Assembly: GCF_000743705.1 (NCBI RefSeq)
Contig: NZ_JQEZ01000001.1
Coordinates: 674,070-738,069 of the forward strand
Length of the DNA: 64,000 nt
Source: Ruegeria halocynthiae
GTDB lineage: Bacteria > Pseudomonadota > Alphaproteobacteria > Rhodobacterales > Rhodobacteraceae
Reading direction: 5' to 3'
Shown: positions 8,329 to 17,553 of the stretch, piece by piece
Layout: every line of letters begins with the position of its first letter
Numbering within the stretch: position 1 is the first letter of the stretch
Program-made: the position numbers and the translations under genes
Notes under the pieces: model-generated
What the model saw: only the letters and a program-made list of their open reading frames with translations
What the model was told of the DNA's origin: nothing
Database searches by the model: none

Positions 8329-9513
8329 ATGCCTATTGAACACACCCCATTCAGCAAAGCGGAATACGACCGCCGGATCGCAAAGACCCGGCAGGCAATG
8401 GTCGCGGCCGGTATTGATGTTCTGTTCGCCACCGATCCGTCAAATCAGGCCTGGCTGACCGGCTATGACGGCTGGTCTTTCTATGTGCATCAAGGTGTGA
8501 TTCTGAGCCATGAGGGCGACCCCCTGTGGTGGGGCCGCATTCAGGACGCCAACGGTGCCCGCCGCACCGTCTGGATGGAGGATGAAAAGGTACTGGGCTA
8601 TGCCGACCGATACATCCAGTCCACCACCTGCCACCCGATGGAAGACCTTGCCGGGCACCTCAGGGCGCTGGGATTTGAAAACGCCCGGATCGGCGTCGAG
8701 ATGGAGAATTATTATTACTCGGCCAAGGCTCACGCAGTGCTAAGTACGGAACTGGCCGGCGCCACGATGGTGGATGCAACCGCCCTGGTAAATTGGCAAC
8801 GCGGCGTAAAGTCCGACGAGGAGATGGCATTCATCCGCAAAGCCGCCAAAATCTCGGAAAAGATCGTGCGGGTCGGGTTGGAAAAGGCCGAACCGGGCGT
8901 TCTCAAGAACGAACTGGTGGCCGATATCTTTCACGCAGGCATCACCGGAGTGGATGGTGACTGGGGCGACTATCCGGCCATTGTGCCGCTGACGCCATCC
9001 GGTATCGACGCCACAGCGCCGCATCTGACGTGGAACGGCAATGAAATGAAGGCCGGTGAGATCACCTTTTTCGAGCTTTCCGGTTGCTATCGTCGCTATC
9101 ACGCCCCGCTGTGCCGATCTGTCTTTCTGGGCAAACCGCCGCAGAACATGCTGGACGCATCCGAAGCCCTGACTGCGGGGCTTGAGGCTGGGCTGGAGGC
9201 CGCCCGAGCAGGCAACCGCGCCTGCGATATCGCCCAGGCGCTGAATGGTGAACTGGCCAAGGTTGGCATCGACCGCGGCGGGCGCTGCGGCTATCCCATC
9301 GGCCTCAGCTATCCGCCCGACTGGGGCGAGCGGACCGTATCAATCCGCCCAACCGATGAAACTGTCCTGCAGCCGGGCATGACCTTTCACTTTATGCCCG
9401 GCCTGTGGCTGGACGACTGGGGACTTGAGACGACCGAAACGATCGTCATCACCGAAAACGGACCCGCCGAAGCCCTGTGCAATGTCGAGCGCAAGCTCTT
9501 TATCAAGGACTAA
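8329..9513 (+). CDS. doeA: Ectoine hydrolase DoeA (EutD)
   Basis: DoeA opens the ectoine ring to N-acetyl-diaminobutyrate, the first step of ectoine catabolism, in the cytoplasm. The 394-residue protein belongs to the M24 (creatinase/aminopeptidase P) fold. It has family signatures such as DPSNQAWLTGYDGWSFYVHQ near the N-terminus, VNWQRGVKSDEE before the catalytic domain, and GLSYPPDWGERT and GMTFHFMPGLW near the C-terminus. The open frame extends back to 7321, but homology begins at the ATG at 8329, which has an AGGA site. The TTG-started deacetylase gene follows 3 bp later. Confidence 0.93.
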   Translation: MPIEHTPFSKAEYDRRIAKTRQAMVAAGIDVLFATDPSNQAWLTGYDGWSFYVHQGVILSHEGDPLWWGRIQDANGARRTVWMEDEKVLGYADRYIQSTTCHPMEDLAGHLRALGFENARIGVEMENYYYSAKAHAVLSTELAGATMVDATALVNWQRGVKSDEEMAFIRKAAKISEKIVRVGLEKAEPGVLKNELVADIFHAGITGVDGDWGDYPAIVPLTPSGIDATAPHLTWNGNEMKAGEITFFELSGCYRRYHAPLCRSVFLGKPPQNMLDASEALTAGLEAGLEAARAGNRACDIAQALNGELAKVGIDRGGRCGYPIGLSYPPDWGERTVSIRPTDETVLQPGMTFHFMPGLWLDDWGLETTETIVITENGPAEALCNVERKLFIKD

Positions 9514-9516
9514 ATC

Positions 9517-10674
9517 TTGGACGTCCTCGAAGACACCAGAACCCTGCTGACCGAGTTGATCGGCTTTGCCACCGTCTCATCGGTCAGCAATCTTGATATG
9601 ATCGGCCACCTTGCGGCCCGGCTGGCCGATTGCGGCGCCGAGGTCGAGATATGGCATGACGAAACCGGAACCAAGGCCAACCTTTTCGCGACGCTTGGGC
9701 CAAAGCGCGATGGCGGCATCGTGCTGTCGGGTCATTCCGACGTGGTGCCCGTGGCCGATCAGGATTGGTTATCTGACCCCTTTGTCATGGATGAAAAGGA
9801 CGGCAAGTGGTTCGGACGCGGCACCTGTGACATGAAAGGTTTCATCGCCGCCGCCGTGGTCATGGCGCGGCAGTATGCGCAGCTGGACTTGCAGCGTCCG
9901 GTGCATTTTGCCTTTACCTATGACGAAGAAATCGGCTGTTTCGGCGCGCGTGCGCTGGCTGACACCCTGCGGCAAAAGGGGATCAAGCCCGCCGTTGCGA
10001 TCATTGGTGAGCCGACTTCGATGCGCATCATCGAAGGGCACAAGGGCTGTTACGAATACACCACCCATTTCACCGGGCTGGAAGGGCACGGGTCAGGCCC
10101 GGATCAAGGCGTGAACGCGGTGGAATACGCCGTGCGCTATGTCTCGAAACTGTTGGAGTTGAAGATGGCCCTGCAAGGGCGGGCACCAGCCAGCAGCCGG
10201 TTCGAGCCCCCTTGGACAACGATCAACACCGGCGCACTGATCGGCGGAGTGGCCCATAACGTTATCCCCGGCAAGGCGCGGGTCGAGTGGGAAATGCGCC
10301 CGGTTCAAATGACGGATGCGGATTACGTCAAGGACCAGATGCACCGGTATTGCGCCCATACCCTGATCCCGGCCATGCAGGCGGTTCACGCGGACGCAAA
10401 CATCAAGACCGAAGTGATCGGTGAAGTCGACGGATTGGAGCCGATGGACGAAAACGCGGCCCGTGATCTGGTGATGGAACTGACCGGGGCCAACGGTGCC
10501 GATGTGGTGCCCTTTGGCACCGAAGCCGGTATTTTTCAGGGCCTGGGTATGAGCGTTGTTGTCTGCGGACCCGGCTCGATTGATCAGGCGCACAAACCGG
10601 ACGAATACGTCTCGGTCGATCAGATGGCGCAATGCCTTGACATGTTGGGGCGGTTGTCCGCGAAACTTGTCTAG
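9517..10674 (+). CDS. M20-family (ArgE-like) deacetylase, probable N-acetyl-diaminobutyrate deacetylase
   Basis: A 385-residue metallopeptidase of the ArgE/DapE/CPG2 type. Metal-site motifs are visible: SGHSDVVPV, GRGTCDMKGF, the glutamate pair in TYDEEIG, and IGEPTS, with a dimerisation domain in the middle. The start is TTG at 9517, with AAGGA at 9505-9509 inside the end of doeA, so the two genes are coupled. Ectoine clusters usually encode a DoeB/EutE deacetylase of the aspartoacylase family at this step. That gene is absent and an M20 enzyme takes its place. I infer that it removes the acetyl group from the DoeA product. Acetylornithine deacetylase is the alternative. Confidence 0.82.
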   Translation: MDVLEDTRTLLTELIGFATVSSVSNLDMIGHLAARLADCGAEVEIWHDETGTKANLFATLGPKRDGGIVLSGHSDVVPVADQDWLSDPFVMDEKDGKWFGRGTCDMKGFIAAAVVMARQYAQLDLQRPVHFAFTYDEEIGCFGARALADTLRQKGIKPAVAIIGEPTSMRIIEGHKGCYEYTTHFTGLEGHGSGPDQGVNAVEYAVRYVSKLLELKMALQGRAPASSRFEPPWTTINTGALIGGVAHNVIPGKARVEWEMRPVQMTDADYVKDQMHRYCAHTLIPAMQAVHADANIKTEVIGEVDGLEPMDENAARDLVMELTGANGADVVPFGTEAGIFQGLGMSVVVCGPGSIDQAHKPDEYVSVDQMAQCLDMLGRLSAKLV

Positions 10675-10779
10675 CCCACGGCTCACCCCGCGACAGGTGT
10701 GGGATGTGTCTGCTCTCTATTCGTATCGCAACGCTGCGGGTTGAGTAAAACAATATGGGTCAAACCAAGGATTGATATC

Positions 10780-11466
10780 GTGAATCCTCTCAATACGGAC
10801 AATTCGGATTTCAAGGCCCGCGATCGGTTCGAACGTTTGCACAACGAAATCCGTAACCGGATTTGCCTGCTGGACTATTCCCCCGGAATGCGGTTGTCCG
10901 AGATTGAGCTGGCTGATGAATTCGGCGTGTCCCGCACCCCGTTGCGGCGGGTTCTGGTTCGGCTTGAGGGCGAGGGCCTGCTGCAATCGGTGCAAGGCGT
11001 TGGCACGTTTGTGACAGATGCCGAGATTGAGGAGCTGACGCAAACTTACCTTTTGCGCATGGAACTGGCCGAATTGACCGGGAAGCTGTCACCGAAAGCG
11101 CCCGATGACAGGCTCATGGATGACTTCCGCGCCCTGTCCCGGCGGTCCAAACACCTGCTCGATGCTGCCGAACCACGCGCTTTTGCGCAGCTCAACATGG
11201 ATTTCTTTCTGGCGCTATTGAAACTGACGGACAACGAGCCGCTTCGCGAAATATCGGAACGCCTGTACTTTCAGACCACGCGGATCTGGTTGAAATCGGT
11301 GTTTGCCTCGGTCATCGACCTGAGCGACGAGGTTCAAGTATTCGACCGAGAGATCGACGATATCATGGCCGCCCTGGAACTTGGCGATATGCACGCTGCT
11401 GCACTTATCCAGCGGGCTCATATTTCCATGAGCTTCACCCGGATGCACAATGGGCAAGCCCGCTGA
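10780..11466 (+). CDS. GntR-family (FCD) transcriptional regulator next to the ectoine genes
   Basis: About 228 residues: an N-terminal winged helix (RFERLHNEIRNRICLLDYSPGMRLSEIELADEFGVSRTPLRRVL read in parts) and a helical FCD-type effector domain. The frame is open back to 10699, but GTG at 10780 has an AAGG site 9 bp upstream and leaves a normal N-terminal arm. It follows the deacetylase gene by about 105 bp on the same strand. Known ectoine regulators of the EnuR type are MocR-like GntR proteins with an aminotransferase domain; this one lacks that domain. The TTGT-N2-ACAA palindromes at 8140 and 8264 are candidate binding sites. Confidence 0.8.
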   Translation: MNPLNTDNSDFKARDRFERLHNEIRNRICLLDYSPGMRLSEIELADEFGVSRTPLRRVLVRLEGEGLLQSVQGVGTFVTDAEIEELTQTYLLRMELAELTGKLSPKAPDDRLMDDFRALSRRSKHLLDAAEPRAFAQLNMDFFLALLKLTDNEPLREISERLYFQTTRIWLKSVFASVIDLSDEVQVFDREIDDIMAALELGDMHAAALIQRAHISMSFTRMHNGQAR

Positions 11467-11757
11467 ACCGTTCCGTTGTTATGGGTCGCAGCCCCTTTCG
11501 AAACCGAAACAGCACGGGCCGTTTCCCTGCTCCGCTTTGTCTTTGCCCCCACGTTTTCGCCTAAATAAATTGTGAGATTTTGCCTTCTTCACAATATCAG
11601 GGCTTGTCTCACGGGCATAAGCAGACCAAATAGGCACCGCTAACGTTTTTCTTTTTCGACCTGCTGTCTCCCAAACTCGGCGTTCAGTCTTTCGATTCAG
11701 ACCGACCGTGCCGAACCGCCGCATACTGCGGGTGGTATAGATCAGGAGACGACGACC
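11467..11757. other. Leader and promoter region of the cold-shock gene
   Basis: About 290 bp without a gene precede the cold-shock gene. The AT-rich, T-tract-containing stretch around 11560-11660 is consistent with a promoter and a long 5' untranslated leader, as is usual for csp genes. No riboswitch fold was recognised. Confidence 0.35.
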
Positions 11758-11964
11758 ATGGCAAATGGCACCGTAAAGTGGTTCAACTCAACCAAAGGCT
11801 TTGGCTTTATCGAGCCCGAAGATGGCAAGCGCGACATATTCGTGCACATTTCGGCGCTTGAGCGTTCCGGGATCAACGAACTGAAAGACGGCCAAAAGGT
11901 CACTTTCGACGTTGAAGCCGGTCGTGACGGACGCGAAAGCGCCTCGAATCTGGCCCTCGCCTGA
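11758..11964 (+). CDS. cspA: Cold-shock protein (CspA family)
   Basis: A 68-residue single cold-shock domain with both RNA-binding motifs, KGFGFIEP (RNP1) and DIFVHISAL (RNP2). It is an RNA chaperone that melts mRNA secondary structure. An AGGAG site lies 9 bp before the ATG, and a hairpin terminator follows at 11972. The gene stands alone. The long leader may provide temperature control, but that is inferred. Confidence 0.93.
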   Translation: MANGTVKWFNSTKGFGFIEPEDGKRDIFVHISALERSGINELKDGQKVTFDVEAGRDGRESASNLALA

Positions 11965-11971
11965 ACCTGAT

Positions 11972-11998
11972 ACGGGCACTCGCAAGGGTGCCCGTCTT
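11972..11998 (+). terminator. Intrinsic terminator of the cold-shock gene
   Basis: ACGGGCAC at 11972-11979 and GTGCCCGT at 11988-11995 form an 8-bp perfect stem around an 8-nt loop. Only a short CTTA follows, so the T tract is weak. Confidence 0.6.
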
Positions 11999-12041
11999 AC
12001 GTGATACCCCCTAAATACAAGTGCCTTCGGAGAAATTTGAC

Positions 12042-13055
12042 GTGCAACCTCAGGAATGGACCCGAGCGCTCGCGCAGTATCGCGTGCCCGACACCGGACG
12101 CAGTATTTTCGAATTGATTGTCACGGTCGTGCCATTGTTTGCCCTATGGGGCGCTGCGTGGTTTGCGCTGTCCTTCAGCCTATGGATCGCAATTCCACTG
12201 GCCATCGTGAATGGCTTTTTCCTGGTACGGCTATTCATCATCATGCACGACTGCGGTCACGGATCTTACTTCAAAAGCCGCACCGCCTGTACTTGGACAG
12301 GCCGGGTTCTGGGCGTTCTGACCATCACCCCCTATGATGTCTGGCGACAAACCCATGCGATCCACCATTCCTCGACCGGGAACCTTGACCGGCGCGGAAT
12401 GGGCGACATCCCCACCCTGACCGTAAAAGAATACCTGAACCGAAATTGGCTTGGACGGGCCGCATATCGGCTGACCAGAAATCCGGTAATCTTGTTTGGC
12501 ATTGTGCCCGCCTATGTGTTCTTCGTGCAAAACCGTCTGCCATTTGGACTTATGCGCTCGGGCAAGCTGTACTGGATCAGCGCTATGGGAACCAACGCCG
12601 CGCTTGTGGCGATTGCGGCCTTGATTTACTGGGTCGGCGGCTGGGAAGTGTTGGCGTTTGTCTTCGTTCCGACCCTGACAGTGGCCTCATCAATCGGCAT
12701 CTGGCTGTTTTACATTCAGCACCAATTCGAACACACGACCTGGGAACGGGAAGAAGGGTGGAACCTTCAGAACGCAGCATTCTACGGCAGCTCGCACTAT
12801 GCCTTGCCCGGTATTCTGCGTTGGCTCAGCGGCAATATCGGCGTGCACCACGTTCATCACCTTGCCAGTCGAATTCCCTTTTACCGGCTTAACGAAGTTC
12901 TGCGGGATTATGCCGAACTGGACGATTGCCAGCGCATCACCCTTGTTGAAAGCTTGGCCTGTGCAAAGCTGCATCTTTGGGACGAAAACAATCAGCGCCT
13001 GCTAACCTTTGCAGAAGCCCTTGCCACCACCAGCACCCAGAAACTATCGGTGTAA
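12042..13055 (+). CDS. Membrane fatty acid desaturase (DesA type)
   Basis: A 337-residue integral membrane di-iron desaturase. The three histidine boxes are present in order: HDCGHGSYF (HxxxH), HAIHH (HxxHH) and HHVHHL (HxxHH), separated by hydrophobic helix pairs. It resembles acyl-lipid omega-6/delta-12 desaturases, but the position of desaturation cannot be read from sequence. GTG at 12042 has GGAG at 12029-12032 and is preferred to the GTG at 12021. With cti at 655 it is the second enzyme here that alters unsaturation of membrane lipids. Confidence 0.88.
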   Translation: MQPQEWTRALAQYRVPDTGRSIFELIVTVVPLFALWGAAWFALSFSLWIAIPLAIVNGFFLVRLFIIMHDCGHGSYFKSRTACTWTGRVLGVLTITPYDVWRQTHAIHHSSTGNLDRRGMGDIPTLTVKEYLNRNWLGRAAYRLTRNPVILFGIVPAYVFFVQNRLPFGLMRSGKLYWISAMGTNAALVAIAALIYWVGGWEVLAFVFVPTLTVASSIGIWLFYIQHQFEHTTWEREEGWNLQNAAFYGSSHYALPGILRWLSGNIGVHHVHHLASRIPFYRLNEVLRDYAELDDCQRITLVESLACAKLHLWDENNQRLLTFAEALATTSTQKLSV

Positions 13056-13147
13056 TCCGGCGCGCCTGCGCCTTGCCTGGACAACGGGAGGGGCGCGGGG
13101 CACGACCTTGCGCGGGCATTCTGATCGGAATTTACGATTGGTATGAG

Positions 13148-13237
13148 TGGCGGGGAGACAGGGATTCGAACCCTGGGAACGCTCTCACGTTCAACGGTTT
13201 TCAAGACCGCCGCATTCGACCACTCTGCCACCTCCCC
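13148..13237 (-). tRNA. tRNA-Ser (anticodon UGA)
   Basis: On the minus strand a 90-nt class II tRNA begins GGGGAGG at 13237 and ends with an encoded CCA at 13148-13150. The anticodon loop CTTGAAA gives UGA. A long variable arm (CGTGAGAGCG region) and the T-loop GGTTCGAATCC are clear. It reads UCN serine codons. Confidence 0.96.
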
Positions 13238-13438
13238 GCGTGGGGCCGGGTCTAAGGCCAAGTGGAAACGGTGGCAAGAGCAAATAGGGAAATCTTGCCG
13301 AGGCATGCGCAGCGGTCTTTCCATGGCACCTTGCCCACGTTATGATCTGCGGGAAAGACCGTAGCAGTCCGGCAAAACAGAACCGGCGATCGGCGGCAGG
13401 GCTCAGGAAACGAGGCCCTTCAGGCAAGGGATGACAAA

Positions 13439-14629
13439 ATGAAACGAGCGACTGAGACACGCGTGAATCCGCGATCGTTGGCGGTTCTGGCCGTGGCGTT
13501 GGTAGTTCTGGCAGGCTGCGACGAAACATTGTCACCCGATGGTGTTTCAGCAGAAGCCGAACAAGATGACGCCGGGAATGACGGCAAGATCGAGCTTTTT
13601 CCGGATTTTTCCAACAACAAGCAAGCCTCGGTCGAAGCGCCGGACGTCTTTGAAGTCACCGAAGCCGGATTGTGGGATGGTCGCCCGTCGCTGGGTGGCA
13701 TCTGGGTGGCGCACCCGGACGTGACACAGCCCGAGCGTGTTGTCATCAAGAACACCACCAACAAGAAGACGATCAACGGCGCGCTGTTCCGCCGCGAAAG
13801 AAACCTGCCCGGACCCGCGTTGCAATTGTCCTCAGCCGCCGCTGAAAAGCTGGGCATACTTGCAGGTGCACCAACCAAGGTTCAGGTCATCGCCTTGCGG
13901 CGCAAACAAGTTGAACAAAAGCCCGCGGAGCCTGAGGCGACCCCGGAACCCGAAATCGTAGCGGACGCCAAGAACGAAACGCCTGCGGCGGTGGATGCAA
14001 AGCCACAAACTGATGCAGCAGATGCCCCCGTGACCGAAACGGAAAAACCGGCCAAGCGGAAATGGTGGCAAAAGAAAAAACCCGTGGCCGCAACTGGCGC
14101 AACTGCAGCCGTCGCGGCAACCGCCCCGGTCGCTGACGCAACCGCATCAGTAGCAGAGGCAGAGGCAGCCGCCGAAAACGTGGCCGAAACGGCGGCGCGC
14201 GTGACCCCTGCCCCCACCTTGTCGGACCCTGACGTTACAGCGCCTGCGGAAAAACCGGCCAAGCGGAAGTGGTGGCAAAAGAAGCCACGGAACGAAATTA
14301 CCGAAACGCCCCTTGACCCGATAGCAGGCGCAGCGGCGGCCATCGAAGCCACCGCACCCACCCCGGTTGCCGCTGGTGCGGCAGCCACGTCATCACTCAG
14401 CAAACCCTTTGTGCAGGTCGGAACCTACAATGTCGAAGCCAACGCCAAAAGCGCGGCTGACAAGATTAGAAGAAACGGTTTACCTGCCAACGTGCGCGAG
14501 CTGAAGAAAGATGACAAACTGGTCTGGCGCGTTTTGGTAGGCCCCGCATCGACCCGATCAGAACGCAACGCCATTCATAACGACGTCAAGGACCTTGGAT
14601 TTACCGACGCGTTCACCGTCAAAAACTGA
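13439..14629 (+). CDS. SPOR-domain lipoprotein with duplicated WWQKK motif
   Basis: A 396-residue protein with a lipoprotein signal ending in LAGC (cysteine near residue 27). A conserved N-terminal domain is followed by a long Ala/Pro/Glu-rich linker (about residues 155-315) and a C-terminal SPOR domain (about 320-396, PFVQVGTYNVEANAKSAADKI). SPOR domains bind denuded peptidoglycan at division sites. The linker holds two near-identical copies of EKPAKRKWWQKK, encoded by 36-bp repeats at 14042-14077 and 14250-14285. It precedes the dac gene by 16 bp, suggesting a joint role in cell-wall remodelling. Confidence 0.85.
   Translation: MKRATETRVNPRSLAVLAVALVVLAGCDETLSPDGVSAEAEQDDAGNDGKIELFPDFSNNKQASVEAPDVFEVTEAGLWDGRPSLGGIWVAHPDVTQPERVVIKNTTNKKTINGALFRRERNLPGPALQLSSAAAEKLGILAGAPTKVQVIALRRKQVEQKPAEPEATPEPEIVADAKNETPAAVDAKPQTDAADAPVTETEKPAKRKWWQKKKPVAATGATAAVAATAPVADATASVAEAEAAAENVAETAARVTPAPTLSDPDVTAPAEKPAKRKWWQKKPRNEITETPLDPIAGAAAAIEATAPTPVAAGAAATSSLSKPFVQVGTYNVEANAKSAADKIRRNGLPANVRELKKDDKLVWRVLVGPASTRSERNAIHNDVKDLGFTDAFTVKN
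14042..14285 (+). repeat. Pair of 36-bp direct repeats inside the SPOR lipoprotein gene
   Basis: Copies at 14042-14077 and 14250-14285 differ at two positions and encode EKPAKRKWWQKK twice. The high DNA identity within a low-complexity linker suggests recent duplication or selection for this basic, tryptophan-containing patch. Confidence 0.8.
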
Positions 14630-14645
14630 AACAAAGGAGGCCCCC

Positions 14646-15812
14646 GTGCTGTCCTCACTGCGATCATCTGTTTTGACCCTCGGGCTGGCGCTGTTTGCCC
14701 TGCCCGCACACGCCTTTGATACCAACGCCCGCGCGGCTTACGTGATGGACCAGACGACCGGCACGGTCCTGCTGTCCAAGGACGCGGATCAGCCGCTGCC
14801 GCCTGCGTCAATGTCCAAGCTCATGACATTGTATGTCACCTTCGAGGCGCTGCGCGACGGGCGCCTGACACTGGATGAAACGTTACCGGTTTCAGAGCAC
14901 GCCATGAGTTATGGTGGCTCGACCATGTTCCTGAACACGCAAGATCGCGTCCGGGTCGAAGATTTGCTGCGGGGCATCATTGTTCTGTCGGGCAATGACG
15001 CCTGTGTGGTGGTCGCCGAGGCGCTCAGCCCTGATGGGACCGAGGCGGGATTTGCCCGTTATATGACCCAGCGCGCGCAGCAAATGGGAATGGATAATTC
15101 TAATTTCGCCAATTCTAACGGCTGGCCCGCAGCCGGGCATATGATGTCCGTTCATGATCTGGCCATTCTGGCCAACCGGCTGATCTCGGATTTTCCGGAA
15201 TACTATCCCCTGTTTGCCGAGGAAGTCTTTGAATTCGATGGCCGCGCGCCGTCCAACTCTCGCAACCGCAACCCGCTGCTGAAGCTGGGCATCGGGGCCG
15301 ATGGCCTGAAAACCGGCCACACGCAAGAGGCCGGGTATGGCCTTGTCGGCTCGGCCAAGCAGGGTGATCGCCGGGTGATCTTTGTCCTCTCGGGGCTCGA
15401 CAGCACCGCCCGTCGCGCAGAGGAGGCTGAGGCCGTGGTTAACTGGTCGTTTCGTAATTTTGTCGAGAGGACAGTTGCCAACGCCGACACGCCGATAGCC
15501 CAAGCCAAGGTCTGGATGGGGGCACAAAAAAACGTAGGCCTGGTGCCCGAAGAAGACCTGAACCTGCTGTTCCCCGTGTTGGGCGACAAGGATATCGAGG
15601 CCGAGGTTGTCTATGACGGCCCCGTCAACGCGCCCATCGAAAAAGGGCAGCAACTGGCCGAGTTGGTCATCAAGCCCGACGGCCTGCCCGAAATACGGCG
15701 CCCTTTGCTGGCCGCTGAAAGCGTCCCCGCCGGGGGGTTCGTTGTTCGCATGATGACCGTGGGCGGTATCGTTCTGACCGACGTGATCGGCAATCCGCTG
15801 GACGCATTGTGA
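14646..15812 (+). CDS. dac: D-alanyl-D-alanine carboxypeptidase (penicillin-binding protein, DacA type)
   Basis: A 388-residue serine peptidase (S11) that trims the terminal D-Ala from peptidoglycan stem peptides in the periplasm. A signal peptide ends near AHA. The active-site motifs are SMSK (SxxK), SGND (SxN) and KTG in DGLKTGHT, followed by the C-terminal PBP5-like beta domain. GTG at 14646 has a perfect AGGAGG at 14635-14640; the frame is open further upstream but without support. Its stop overlaps the tmk start. Confidence 0.92.
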   Translation: MLSSLRSSVLTLGLALFALPAHAFDTNARAAYVMDQTTGTVLLSKDADQPLPPASMSKLMTLYVTFEALRDGRLTLDETLPVSEHAMSYGGSTMFLNTQDRVRVEDLLRGIIVLSGNDACVVVAEALSPDGTEAGFARYMTQRAQQMGMDNSNFANSNGWPAAGHMMSVHDLAILANRLISDFPEYYPLFAEEVFEFDGRAPSNSRNRNPLLKLGIGADGLKTGHTQEAGYGLVGSAKQGDRRVIFVLSGLDSTARRAEEAEAVVNWSFRNFVERTVANADTPIAQAKVWMGAQKNVGLVPEEDLNLLFPVLGDKDIEAEVVYDGPVNAPIEKGQQLAELVIKPDGLPEIRRPLLAAESVPAGGFVVRMMTVGGIVLTDVIGNPLDAL

Positions 15813-16435
15813 CAAGACCCGGGTTGTTTCTGACCTTCGAAGGCATTGACGGATCAGGCAAATCCTCGCAGGCGCGCCTGCTGGCGGATCACTTGCGCAA
15901 CCTGGGGCACGACGTCGTCCTGACCCGCGAACCCGGCGGCTCGGCCGGGGCCGAAGAAATCCGCAGTCTGGTATTGGAAGGCGACCCCGACCGCTGGTCG
16001 GCCGAGACAGAGATCCTGCTGTTCACCGCCGCGCGCCGCGATCATCTGGAGCGCACCATCGAACCGGCGCTGGCGGCTGGCAAAGTGGTGATCTGCGATC
16101 GTTTCGCCGACAGCACCCGCATGTATCAGGGCCTGTCGCGCGGTGATCTGCGCGGGTTGGTGGACCAGTTGCACCGGCTGATGATCGGGCGCGAACCCGA
16201 CCTGACCGTGTTGATAGACATGGACCCGGAAACCGGCCTGGCCCGCGCCAAGGGACGTCAGGGAACCGAAGAACGGTTCGAGGATTTCGGCCTGGACCTG
16301 CAACAAAAGATGCGCGCGGGCTTTCTAACGCTTGCCGATGAGTTCGCGGATCGGTTCCGGGTCATTGATGGCAACCGGGATATGGACAGCGTGGCGCGGG
16401 ATGTGACAGACATCGTCACGCAGGCTTTGCGATGA
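15809..16435 (+). CDS. tmk: Thymidylate kinase
   Basis: Phosphorylates dTMP to dTDP in DNA-precursor synthesis. The 208-residue protein has the P-loop FEGIDGSGKSSQ near the N-terminus, the DR(F/Y) motif as CDRFADST, and the lid region near ARAKGRQG. It starts with GTG at 15809, overlapping the dac stop (GTGA), and its own stop overlaps the holB start (ATGA). Confidence 0.95.
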   Translation: MTRPGLFLTFEGIDGSGKSSQARLLADHLRNLGHDVVLTREPGGSAGAEEIRSLVLEGDPDRWSAETEILLFTAARRDHLERTIEPALAAGKVVICDRFADSTRMYQGLSRGDLRGLVDQLHRLMIGREPDLTVLIDMDPETGLARAKGRQGTEERFEDFGLDLQQKMRAGFLTLADEFADRFRVIDGNRDMDSVARDVTDIVTQALR

Positions 16436-17553
16436 GCGACGACATCCCAGCCCCAGATCAGGCCCCCGGCGCACCCCACCCGCGCGAGACGCCGCACCTG
16501 TTCGGACAGCCCCCGGCCGAACAAGCGTTTCTGAGCGCCTATACCTCAGACAGACTGCATCACGGCTGGCTGCTGACCGGTCCGCGTGGCGTGGGCAAGG
16601 CGACGCTGGCCTGGCGCATTGCACGGTTTTTGCTGGCGACGCCAGCGGTCGAGGATGATGGCCTGTTCGGTGCGCCCCCGCCGCCCGAAACGCTGGACAT
16701 CGCCCCAGATCATCCCGTCGCGCATCGTATTCAGGCGGGCGCTGAACCGGGTCTTGCCGCCATTACCAGATCGGTGAACGATCAGGGGCGGCTGCGGGGC
16801 GAAATCGTTGTTGATGATATCCGCAAGCTTGGAAAGTTCTTTGGCTTGTCTTCTGCCGATGGGGGCAGACGGGTGGTCATCGTGGATTCGGCGGATGAGA
16901 TGAACATCAGCGCGGCCAACGCGCTTTTGAAGATGCTCGAAGAACCACCGGCCCGAACAACGCTGCTGCTGGTGTCGCATCAGCCGTCGCGTTTGCTGCC
17001 GACGATCCGATCCCGGTGCCGGACCCTGCGCCTGTCCCCGCTTGGCCCCGAGGATATGCAATCGGCATTGGCACAGGCAGGTGCGGAAATGCCCGCGCAA
17101 ACCGATCATCTGGCAGCCCTTGCCGCAGGGTCCGTAGGTGACGCCGTCCGCCTGATCAACCTGGGCGGGCTTGAGATTTATGCCGAGCTGATCGCCATTC
17201 TGGGCACCCTGCCCCGCATGGATCGGCAACGCGCGCTGGCACTGGCCGAAGCCGCCGCCCAGCGCGGCGCGGCGGAGCGGTTCGAGCTGCTGCTAACCCT
17301 GATCGACGTCGCCCTGTCTCGGCTTGCCCTGACCGGTGCGACCGGTGCACCCCTGTCACCCGAGGCCGCCCCGAACGAGGCAGAAACCCTGACCCGTCTA
17401 TCCGGATCACCGCAGCAGGCCCGCCGCTGGGCCGAAGCCGCCGCCGTGATCACCGCGCGCGCGCGCCATGGGCAGGCGGTCAATCTTGACCCTGCCGCTC
17501 TGGTCCTAGATACGGTGTTCAAGATACAGGAAACTTCGGGTCAGGGCAGATGA
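16432..17553 (+). CDS. holB: DNA polymerase III delta-prime subunit
   Basis: A clamp-loader subunit of 373 residues. The N-terminal AAA+ domain contains GPRGVGKATLA, a Walker A-like motif, and a sensor-type segment ANALLKMLEEPPARTTLLLVS ending in the SRC motif (IRSRC). Some delta-prime proteins have a degenerate P-loop, but here it looks complete. Four-base overlaps join it to tmk and tatD, the usual order in Rhodobacteraceae. Confidence 0.93.
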   Translation: MSDDIPAPDQAPGAPHPRETPHLFGQPPAEQAFLSAYTSDRLHHGWLLTGPRGVGKATLAWRIARFLLATPAVEDDGLFGAPPPPETLDIAPDHPVAHRIQAGAEPGLAAITRSVNDQGRLRGEIVVDDIRKLGKFFGLSSADGGRRVVIVDSADEMNISAANALLKMLEEPPARTTLLLVSHQPSRLLPTIRSRCRTLRLSPLGPEDMQSALAQAGAEMPAQTDHLAALAAGSVGDAVRLINLGGLEIYAELIAILGTLPRMDRQRALALAEAAAQRGAAERFELLLTLIDVALSRLALTGATGAPLSPEAAPNEAETLTRLSGSPQQARRWAEAAAVITARARHGQAVNLDPAALVLDTVFKIQETSGQGR

